From JBOGWP01 sp050693875 (lineage in GTDB: Bacteria > Actinomycetota > CADDZG01 > JAHWKV01 > JBOGWP01), in NCBI GenBank assembly GCA_050693875.1, contig JBOGWP010000026.1:1-21745 (forward strand): a stretch of DNA of 21,745 bases, given 5' to 3'. The translations under genes were made by a program, and so were the position numbers. The notes below the pieces were generated by a model that saw only the letters and a program-made list of their open reading frames with translations, ran no database searches and was not told the DNA's origin. Below, one piece after another: positions 15,791 to 21,745 of this stretch. Position 1 is the stretch's first letter. Each line of letters opens with the position of its first letter.

Positions 15791-15839
15791 CATGCCTTTC
15801 TGGCCTGTACCGGGGAGCGAAGCGACTCGCTCTAGGGTC

Positions 15840-16040
15840 CTAGGGCTCCTCGGGTATCACGATCCACAGGACGACGTAGCCGATCACGCCTGGAAACGCC
15901 GCCGAGAAGATCGAGATCAGAACGTAGAGGGCCCGGACCAGCGTCACGTCCCACCCCAGCCATGCGGCGATGCCGCCGCAGACGCCGGCGATCATCCGCT
16001 GGTTCTTGGACCGCCGCAGAGGGGTTGCGGGATTTGGCAT
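15840..16040 (-). CDS. Small PspC-domain membrane protein
   Basis: This 66-residue protein consists of little more than a PspC domain. The pattern LRRSKNQRMIAGVCGGIAAW is the family N-terminal motif, followed by a hydrophobic stretch with SIFSAAFPGVIGYVVLWIVI and the end IPEEP. PspC proteins are small membrane proteins; in enterobacteria PspC helps sense envelope stress, and in actinobacteria the role is less clear. I chose the ATG at 16,038-16,040 because AAGGAGGACCG lies just upstream; an open frame continues further upstream but without family similarity. The gene is divergent from the sigma-factor gene across about 150 bases. Confidence 0.88.
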   Translation of the reverse strand: MPNPATPLRRSKNQRMIAGVCGGIAAWLGWDVTLVRALYVLISIFSAAFPGVIGYVVLWIVIPEEP

Positions 16041-16192
16041 CGGTCCTCCTTCGGCCTGGCTTCCCTCCTGTTCCGGCTCGCCCATGCTACGCCTGGAATG
16101 TGGCCGGGAGGCCCAGAGTGGGTATCTCCAGGAGAAGGAGAACGGGCGAAACAGTCCTTCAGGCTCACGAGGGAGGATCTGCGGCCGCTGCG

Positions 16193-17234
16193 ATGAACAA
16201 ACGAGTTCAGACGTTGGTCGCCGAACTGGTCGGGCGTGGCTCGGAGCGCGGGTTCGGCGATCGTTCCGAGCTCGGAGGCGCCATCGCACGGCTCGACCTC
16301 AGCGACGATAAGGCCGACGCGGTGCTGGGCGAGATCGAGGCGAAGGGGATCAGCGTCGACGACGACTGCGGGTGGGGGACGGACGCCGGCAAGGGCGACC
16401 ATCGCAGGCTCGCCGCCTCGACCTCCGACGCCATCGGCCTGTTCCTCGGCGAGATCACGCGCTATCCCCTGCTGAGCCCGGAGGAGGAGATCGAGCTCGC
16501 CACGCGGGTGGAGCAGGGCGAGCGCGAGGCGAAGGACCGCATGGTGACCTCGTACCTTCGCCTCGTGGTCTCGATCGCCAAGCGGTACCGCCGCCGGCTG
16601 CCCCTGCTCGACCTGACCCAAGAGAGTGTCCTCGGGCTCATCCGAGCCGTCGAGAAGTTCGACCCGCGCAAGGGGTTTCGCTTCTCGACCTACGCCACCT
16701 GGTGGATCAGCCAGTCCATCGTCCGCGCAGTCCAGACCCAGGGACGCGATCCGCATCCCCGTCCGCCAGGCAGGGCGCGAGTGGAGGGCGTGGCGGGCCG
16801 AGTCGGACCTCGGGCCGCTGCTCGGACGGGCTCCAAACGACGAAGAGGTGGCAGCCGCGGCAGTGCTTTCGGTCGGGCAGCTCGCGGAGCTTCGGGCCTC
16901 GGCGCAAACCGTCGCCAGCTTGGACCAGCTGCTCGGGACGGAGTCCGACACCACCGTAGGCGACCTGCGGGCGCGCGACCCGTTCGACTTCGAGGAGCAG
17001 GCGCATCTCGGGCTCGACCACGAGAACGTGCGGAGGGCGGTGGCCAGACTGCCGGAGCGGGAGCAGCGCGTCATCCGCCTGCGCTTCGGGCTGGATCTCG
17101 GCGAGCCGCTCACCCTCGGGGAGATCGGTCAGGGCCTTGGATGCAGCCGGGAGCGCGCGCGCCAGCTCGAGATCAAGGGGCTCGAGCGGCGGGCCCGAGC
17201 CAGCGAGGTCGAGGCGATCCGGCGCCGGGCCTGA
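16193..17234 (+). pseudogene. RpoD-family sigma factor broken by a 2-nt deletion
   Basis: The ATG at 16,193 follows GGGAGGA by about 16 bases. The first frame has a region-1.1-like N-terminus (VQTLVAELVGRGSERGFGD), region 1.2 (LFLGEITRYPLLSPEEEIEL) and region 2 (LRLVVSIAKRYRRR, LDLTQESVLGLIRAVEKFD, FRFSTYATWWISQSIVRAV). At about 16,742 the frame is lost: CAGGGACGCGATCCGC should read with an extra CG so that QGR continues into AIRIPVRQ. The other frame then carries region 3, LDQLLGTESDTTVGDLRARD, and region 4 (VARLPEREQRVIRLRFGLDL, GEIGQGLGCSRERARQLEIK). Repaired it is 347 residues, a group-1/2 primary-like sigma factor. Region 2 has ISQSI in place of the usual IRQAI. As written, the product has no promoter -35 reading domain. 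Assembly error in the CGCGCG run is quite possible. Confidence 0.85.
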
Positions 17235-17311
17235 GCCGGGCCCGGGACCTCCGTCCGCCCGGCCCCAGAATCGAGGGGAGTTAGCATGCCGTCGCGGAGA
17301 GGAGCAGCGCC

Positions 17312-18952
17312 ATGATGGGCGGGCTGAGCCGGATCAACGAGACCGAGGAGTGGGCCCGCCTCGCCGATCACGCCGGGGCGATGGGCGAGACCCATCTCCG
17401 CACGCTGTTCGCCGCCGAGCCCGACCGTGGGCGGGTGATGAACGTGGAGGCGGGCGACCTCTACCTCGACTACTCGAAGAACCGGCTCACCGCCGAGACG
17501 CTGTCGCTGCTGCTCGCCCTGGCCGAGCGCGTCGAGCTGAAGGGCCAGATCGAGGACATGTTCACGGGGAGACGGGTCAACGTCACCGAGGCCCGGCCCG
17601 TGCTCCATGTGGCGCTCCGGGCACCGGCCACGGAGTCGATCGTCGTCGACGGCGCCGACGTCATCCCCGAGGTGCATGCCGTGCTCGACAGGATGCGCAG
17701 CTTCGCCGACCGGGTGCGCGCGGGCGAGTGGCGGGGCTTCACCGGCAAGCCGATCCGCAACGTGGTCAACATCGGCATCGGGGGCTCCGACCTGGGCCCG
17801 GCGATGGCCTACGAGGCCCTGCGCGACCAGGCCGACCGCTCGCGCACCTTCCGGTTCGTCTCGAACGTCGACGTCACCGACATCTGGGAGGCGACCCACG
17901 ATCTCGACCCCGCCGAGACGCTCTTCGTGGTGAGCTCGAAGACCTTCACGACCGTCGAGACCCTGACCAACGCGGCGACGGCCCGCGACTGGGTGCTCGA
18001 TGCCTTCGGCGACAAAGAGGCCGTGCGGAACCACTTCGTGGCGGTGTCGACGAACGCGGAACGGGTCCGCGAGTTCGGCATCGACGTCGAGAACATGTTC
18101 GAGCTCTGGGACTGGGTCGGCGGCAGGTACTCCATCGACTCAGCGATCGGCCTGTCACTGATGGTCGCGATTGGCCCCAAGCGCTTCGGCGACATGCTCG
18201 CGGGCTTCTATGCGATGGATCGCCACTTCCGCACCGCCCCCCTCGATCGCAACATGCCGGTGCTGCTCGGGCTGATCGGGATCTGGTACATCGACTTCTT
18301 CGGCGCCGAGACCCAGGCGATCCTTCCCTACAGCCAGTACCTGTCGAAGCTCCCCGCATATCTCCAGCAGCTCGACATGGAGAGCAACGGCAAGTCGGTG
18401 GACCGCAGGGGCAGGCGAGTGCAGATCGACACCGGCCCGATCGTATGGGGCACTCCGGGCACGAATGGCCAGCACGCCTACTACCAGCTGATCCACCAGG
18501 GCACGAGGCTGATCCCCTGCGACTTCATCGGGTTCGAGCATCCGAGCCACGACGTCGGACCCCACCACGATCTATTGATGGCCAACTTCATCGCCCAGGC
18601 CGAGGCGCTCGCGTTCGGCAAGGAGCAGTCCGAAGTCGAGGCGCAGGGCGTGTCGGCTGGGCTCGCGCCGCACCGCAGCTTCGAGGGGAACCGCCCGACC
18701 AACACCATCCTGGCCCCGGCCCTGACCCCCGCGGTGTTGGGCCAGCTGATCGCTCTCTACGAGCACAAGGTGTTCACGCAGGGGGCGATATGGGACGTGA
18801 ACTCCTTCGACCAGTGGGGGGTCGAGCTGGGCAAGGTGCTTGCGAATCGCATCGTGCCGGAGCTCGAGTCGGAGGCGGCGCCCGATCTCGCCCACGACTC
18901 GTCGACGAATGCGTTGATCGAGCGCTGCCGGTCGGCTCGCCGGGAGGGGTGA
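17312..18952 (+). CDS. pgi: Glucose-6-phosphate isomerase
   Basis: This 546-residue cytoplasmic enzyme interconverts glucose-6-phosphate and fructose-6-phosphate in glycolysis and gluconeogenesis. Visible landmarks are NIGIGGSDLGPAMAYEAL, the phosphate-binding SSKTFTT (S209, K210, T211), LWDWVGGRYSIDSAIGLSL (signature 1) and MESNGKSV with catalytic E357. GTNGQHAYYQLIHQG with H388 and VNSFDQWGVELGKVLANRI (signature 2) with K508 follow. The numbering is close to that of the E. coli enzyme. GAGGAG lies 8-13 bases upstream of the first of two adjacent ATG codons. The gene is 77 bases downstream of the sigma-factor gene, same strand, so they may share a transcript. It converges with the FHA-EAL gene. 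Confidence 0.96.
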   Translation: MMGGLSRINETEEWARLADHAGAMGETHLRTLFAAEPDRGRVMNVEAGDLYLDYSKNRLTAETLSLLLALAERVELKGQIEDMFTGRRVNVTEARPVLHVALRAPATESIVVDGADVIPEVHAVLDRMRSFADRVRAGEWRGFTGKPIRNVVNIGIGGSDLGPAMAYEALRDQADRSRTFRFVSNVDVTDIWEATHDLDPAETLFVVSSKTFTTVETLTNAATARDWVLDAFGDKEAVRNHFVAVSTNAERVREFGIDVENMFELWDWVGGRYSIDSAIGLSLMVAIGPKRFGDMLAGFYAMDRHFRTAPLDRNMPVLLGLIGIWYIDFFGAETQAILPYSQYLSKLPAYLQQLDMESNGKSVDRRGRRVQIDTGPIVWGTPGTNGQHAYYQLIHQGTRLIPCDFIGFEHPSHDVGPHHDLLMANFIAQAEALAFGKEQSEVEAQGVSAGLAPHRSFEGNRPTNTILAPALTPAVLGQLIALYEHKVFTQGAIWDVNSFDQWGVELGKVLANRIVPELESEAAPDLAHDSSTNALIERCRSARREG

Positions 18953-18967
18953 GCCCGATTTCCCGCC

Positions 18968-20125
18968 TCAGCCGGTGGGCGCCACCCAGTTTCGAATCGT
19001 CTCCCAGGGGCCCGGCCGACCGAAGTAGAACCCCTGCCCTCGGTCGCAGCCGAGCTTCCGGAGTCGGTCGGCGACGGCCTTCGTCTCGACTCCTTCGGCG
19101 CACACGGTCATCCCGAGATCGTGCGCCATCCTCACCGCCGAGCCCACGATCGTCTCGTCCTCTCGGGTCATGTTCATCGAGAACGACCGGTCGAGCTTGA
19201 CCTCATCGGCAGGCAGCCGGCGGAGGTAGCTGAGCGAGGACTGCCCGGTCCCGAAGTCGTCGATGCAGATCCCGAAGCCGAGCTCTTTCAGGCTTCCGAG
19301 CGTCTCTGCGGTCGCCTCGGGTTCGGACATCACCCCACTCTCGGTCACCTCGAGGGTGAGCCTGTCCGGGGTAATCCCCGCCGCCTTCGCCGCCAGCACC
19401 GCCCGCTCCCCGAAGACGGGGTCCTCGAGGTCGCGGACCGAGACGTTGAGACCGACGCTGATCTCGGCCCCCTCCTCCCGGAGCGTGCGCGCAGCCTCGG
19501 CGGCCTCCCGGAGGGCGAACGTGGTGACGCTGCGGATGAATCCGGTCTCCTCGGCCGACGGGATGAATTCGTCGGGTTCGACCAATCCCCGGTAGGGATG
19601 CTTCCAGCGGATGAGCGCCTCCACCGACTCGACCGCGCCGGTCTGGAGCACCACCTGCGGCTGGTAGTAGAGCACCAGCTCGCCCTTGCGCAGCCCCGCC
19701 GGGAGCTGGCTGATCAGGGGCAGCATCCCCGGAAGGAGCGTGGCGTCCGAGTCGGCCTCGATCTCCTCCGCGGCCCACCACTCCGCCACGACCCCGTCCG
19801 GCCAGTCGGCATCCTCGGTGAAGGTGAGGGTGGCCTCGCCGATCGTCACGAGATCGCCCTCGACGAGCGCGCATTCGGCGTCGCCGTCGAGGGGCTCTCC
19901 GTTCACGTAGGTTCCGAGCCGGCTCCCGAGATCACGGATGAAGAGGTTCCCGGAGCGGTAGGTGACTTCGGCGTGGCGGCGGGAGATCGCCCGGCCTTGG
20001 CCCAGGGGGCCGAAGTCGACGTCCGGGTAGATCCCGGCGGCGCGGTCGGTCCGGCCGAGCACGTTCGACAGACGCGCCAGCGGGAAGACGAGCTTTCGCA
20101 CCACCAGCCCCGGGCCCTTCGACAT
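18968..20125 (-). CDS. FHA-EAL protein, probable cyclic-di-GMP phosphodiesterase
   Basis: Starting at the ATG of MSKGPGLVVRK (20,123-20,125) the protein has 385 residues. The N-terminal part is an FHA phosphothreonine-binding domain: LGRTDRAAG, the S-x-x-H core ISRRHAEV, and LGSRLGTYVNG. The C-terminal part is an EAL domain with its catalytic set: EAL itself at 169-171 (VESVEALIRW), GLNVSVRDL, LTLEVTES, IDDFGTGQSSLSYLR (D289, D290), KLDRSF, CAEGVET, and QGFYFGRP near the end. This suggests active hydrolysis of cyclic-di-GMP to pGpG. There is no GGDEF domain and no membrane segment. The FHA domain implies recruitment to, or gating by, a Ser/Thr-phosphorylated partner. An upstream open-frame extension lacks similarity and was excluded. 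A kinase gene is not in view. Confidence 0.92.
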   Translation of the reverse strand: MSKGPGLVVRKLVFPLARLSNVLGRTDRAAGIYPDVDFGPLGQGRAISRRHAEVTYRSGNLFIRDLGSRLGTYVNGEPLDGDAECALVEGDLVTIGEATLTFTEDADWPDGVVAEWWAAEEIEADSDATLLPGMLPLISQLPAGLRKGELVLYYQPQVVLQTGAVESVEALIRWKHPYRGLVEPDEFIPSAEETGFIRSVTTFALREAAEAARTLREEGAEISVGLNVSVRDLEDPVFGERAVLAAKAAGITPDRLTLEVTESGVMSEPEATAETLGSLKELGFGICIDDFGTGQSSLSYLRRLPADEVKLDRSFSMNMTREDETIVGSAVRMAHDLGMTVCAEGVETKAVADRLRKLGCDRGQGFYFGRPGPWETIRNWVAPTG

Positions 20126-20203
20126 GAGGTCTAAGCGTATCTGCGTGACCGGCGGACGCCAGGCGGGTGGCTCGCGAATCTTTTCGGATCCTCCCAGCGG
20201 GGG

Positions 20204-20223
20204 CCGGAGCGGAGACGTTCCGG
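20204..20223 (-). terminator. Hairpin downstream of the small secreted-protein gene
   Basis: CCGGAGCG and CGTTCCGG pair over 8 bp (one G-T type mismatch) around a GAGA loop. It lies 15 bases beyond the minus-strand stop at 20,239, a natural place for a terminator of that gene. There is no T-tract. The remaining spacer up to the FHA-EAL start (20,126-20,203) shows nothing else. Confidence 0.4.
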
Positions 20224-20238
20224 ACCCCGCCGAACGGT

Positions 20239-20622
20239 TCAGCTGCCCCCGGCGGCCAGTTTGGATCGGAAGAAGTCGCACCGAGCCTTCAGGTCGGTCT
20301 TCTTCTTCGCGTACATGGCCTGGAGCTCGGCCTTCTTGCGGGCGAGCATCACCCGGATCATCTCGCCGCGGTCGGGGAACCGGGCATGTTTTTCAGCTCC
20401 CCGTGCCTCCAGCAGCGACATTTTCGTGGCCATGCGGGCGTCGAGCTTGGCGAGCTCCCGGCCGCATTTGGCCTCGACCCGGGCGAGCTTGTCCCCCGAA
20501 TCCCTGGTGCCCGTACTCGTCTTGGTGTCGTGTGCCGACGCGGTGCCGGGAAGCCCGGCGACCATCACGGCTCCGGCTGCCAGGGCGGCAAGCCGGCGCT
20601 TGGTTCGGTTCGGAGTGTCCAT
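20239..20622 (-). CDS. Small secreted helical protein of unknown function
   Basis: From the ATG at 20,620-20,622 the gene encodes 127 residues. Residues 1-30 form a signal peptide: basic start, hydrophobic core LAALAAGAVMVAGLPG, and an ASA cleavage site before HD. The mature part is very rich in Lys, Arg, Glu and Ala with almost no proline, and should be mainly alpha-helical, perhaps coiled-coil (KLARVEAKCGRELAKLDARM, MLARKKAELQAMYAKKKTDL). Two cysteines, C53 and C115, could form a disulfide. I do not recognise the family. The gene follows the FHA-EAL gene's orientation and lies upstream of it, so co-transcription is conceivable, though a hairpin separates them. A longer upstream frame exists but lacks a signal-peptide start. 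Confidence 0.7.
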   Translation of the reverse strand: MDTPNRTKRRLAALAAGAVMVAGLPGTASAHDTKTSTGTRDSGDKLARVEAKCGRELAKLDARMATKMSLLEARGAEKHARFPDRGEMIRVMLARKKAELQAMYAKKKTDLKARCDFFRSKLAAGGS

Positions 20623-20740
20623 GGACACAACATCGGCGAGGCTCCGTCTTGGGAACACGGGCGGGAGGCCCGACGTGCCGTCCCCCAGTGGGGGGATCCG
20701 CCCGGTTCGCCGCACCCGGAAGCGGGAACCCTTGAGGGAA

Positions 20741-20766
20741 TCGCCTACCGACAACGCGGTAGGCGA
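20741..20766. promoter_or_regulatory. Perfect 10-bp stem-loop between divergent small genes
   Basis: TCGCCTACCG and CGGTAGGCGA are exact reverse complements separated by ACAACG. The site lies about 120 bases upstream of the secreted-protein start and just before the short plus-strand ORF. Without a T-tract it is a poor terminator; an operator or a transcript hairpin are alternatives. Confidence 0.45.
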
Positions 20767-20933
20767 CCGAGACGCTCTGGACGAAGGGATTCCGCAAGTA
20801 CCTGCCGGAAGTGAGCCCCCGCGAGTCCATGCGCAGGAAGGCGGCTTGGACGGGCCTCAGCGCCGCGGCCGTCGGTGTGGCGCGGGAGGTGGTGCGGGAC
20901 GTGGTCGCTCCCAAGGGCGGAGAAGGCCTATGA
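20763..20933 (+). CDS. Short unknown ORF ending at the insertion-sequence boundary
   Basis: An open frame from a stop at 20,760 to TGA at 20,931 encodes TLWTKGFRKYLPEVSPRESM, then RRKAAWTGLSAAAVGVAREV and a tail VRDVVAPKGGEGL. Third positions are almost all G or C, which supports real coding, and the composition is natural. The only ATG (20,829) is well inside; GTG at 20,811 is another option, so the true start may be missing or mis-sequenced. The stop codon falls exactly where the transposase sequence ends on the other strand, so the insertion sequence may have cut the gene and supplied its stop. The family is not recognised. Confidence 0.4.
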   Translation, partial: ATETLWTKGFRKYLPEVSPRESMRRKAAWTGLSAAAVGVAREVVRDVVAPKGGEGL

Positions 20934-21745
20934 CGTGTCTCCTAAGTCGGTGAGCCAGAGTTGCGAGGAAGAGGCCGCCGCGGTAGACGATGGCGTGCTT
21001 GTCGCGTCTGGTGGCCAGCCCGCGCCAGTGTTTGAAGCCGTTGAAGGCGCGTTCGATGACGTTGCGTCCGCGGTAGGCGGTGCGGTCGGACGTCACCGGC
21101 CGGCCGCCGAATGAGCCGATGCGCTTGCGGTGGTCCTTCTGGTCGTCGGGCTCTGGGATCACGTGCCGATGCCGCGGGTCCTGAGGTGAGCGCGGATCGC
21201 GCGCGAGGAGTAGGCCTTGTCGGCCAGCACCCGGTCGGGCCGGGTCCGTGGCCGGCCGATCGTGCGCTGGACACGCAAGTGCGCGAGCAGCGGCAACATC
21301 ATCGGCGCGTCACCGGCCTGGCCGGGGGTGAGCAGGATGGCCAGCGGGCAGCCCCGTCCGTCGACCGCGGCGTGGATCTTCGTGCTCAGCCCGCCGCGCG
21401 AGCGGCCGAGGGCGTGATCGCCTCGTTCGTCCCGGCAGCAGCGCGGATTCTTGTCATTCGACACGCCCCTGTGTGCTCGACGAGCACGGTGCGATCCTCC
21501 CGGGCACTGCGCTTGGCCGTAGCCGAATGCTGGTGCGCCCGCACGATCGAGGAGTCGACGGACACGTTCCAATCCACCCGACCGGCCGCGTCGGCCTCAG
21601 CCTGAATCACGCGCAACAGCTTGTCCCACGTGCCATCGGTCGCGAAGCGATGATGCCGCTTCCACACCGTCTGCCACGGCCCGAACCGCCCCGGAAGATC
21701 ACGCCACGCCACCCCGGTCCGATACCGGAACACGATGCCCTCGAC
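20928..21745 (-). mobile_element. IS5-family insertion sequence, incomplete at the window edge
   Basis: The segment holds a transposase of the IS5 family, IS427-like group, running off the right edge. The inner end is set near 20,930, where the transposase frame reads LTDLGDTS and TAG inside what looks like the terminal inverted repeat (gacgtgtctcctaag). The other end, and therefore the matching inverted repeat and any target duplication, is outside the window. An assembly ending inside an IS suggests several copies in the genome. Confidence 0.7.
20928..21745 (-). pseudogene. IS5-family DDE transposase, 5' partial, multiple frameshifts
   Basis: The N-terminal frame enters from the edge as VEGIVFRYRTGVAWRDLPG and RFGPWQTVWKRHHRFATDG, then VDSSIVRAHQHSA with the first catalytic Asp. 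A frame change around 21,420-21,480 leads to DHALGRSRGGLSTKIHAAVD, LTPGQAGDAPMM and LADKAYSSRAIRAHLRTRGI with the second Asp. A missing C near 21,170 (ATCGGCAC for ATCCGGCAC) shifts to HVIPEPDDQKDHRKRIGS and RGRNVIERAFNGFKHWRGLA with the catalytic Glu. A further one-base change near 20,955 is needed to reach the final LTDLGDTS. Relatives can use one programmed frameshift between two ORFs, which may explain the first break but not the others. Confidence 0.8.

Noticed and set aside
14156..15793. 545-codon open frame antisense to the glycosyltransferase
   Set aside because: High GC removes stops from the opposite strand. The sense frame has all GT2 and PilZ motifs, and the antisense product has none.

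Overview
The window is high-GC DNA with strong G/C third-position codon bias, frequent GTG starts and many actinobacterial gene families: the EgtA/EgtB/EgtD ergothioneine enzymes, an actinobacterial-type protein O-mannosyltransferase, MscL with a cysteine-rich tail, a PspC protein, and GYW..DGG..SFGDA wall-type repeats. My best inference is an uncultured Actinomycetota, possibly of the Acidimicrobiia. The sequence alone does not prove the lineage. The right edge lies inside an insertion sequence, which is typical of a contig end.

Region by region. 1-3,000: a decayed flank with the tail of an unknown gene, a shattered zinc-type alcohol dehydrogenase/quinone reductase pseudogene, an intact mscL on the minus strand, and a broken secreted Ig-like/Pro-Thr-Ser-rich gene. 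3,000-5,600: a membrane-anchored metallophosphoesterase with one frameshift, then an intact Pmt mannosyltransferase. 5,583-7,400 (minus): a 605-residue secreted protein joining three GYW repeats to an LVIVD beta-propeller. 7,530-11,093: an egtA-egtB-egtD operon with overlapping genes and no egtC or egtE. 11,181-12,968: a truncated, frameshifted ATP-dependent DNA ligase, an AlkB-type dioxygenase, and a copper-binding lipoprotein on the minus strand. 13,271-15,529: a processive family-2 glycosyltransferase with two PilZ domains. 15,530-15,839: a repeat-filled spacer. 15,840-17,234: a small PspC protein divergent from an RpoD-family sigma factor broken by a 2-nt deletion. 17,312-18,952: glucose-6-phosphate isomerase. 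18,968-20,125 (minus): an FHA-EAL cyclic-di-GMP phosphodiesterase. 20,239-20,622 (minus): a small secreted helical protein. 20,763-20,933: a short unknown ORF that ends where the insertion sequence begins. 20,928-21,745: an IS5-family transposase with several frameshifts, cut by the window edge.

Themes. (1) Redox and stress: ergothioneine synthesis, AlkB repair, MscL and PspC. (2) Envelope: Pmt, the beta-propeller protein and the glycosyltransferase. (3) Cyclic-di-GMP: a PilZ-bearing glycosyltransferase and an EAL enzyme with intact catalytic motifs lie about 3.4 kb apart and could form a control pair. Several genes are broken by 1-2 nt changes in short GC repeats, while about 12 kb of other coding sequence reads cleanly. 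The broken genes may therefore be real decay in part and assembly error in part.
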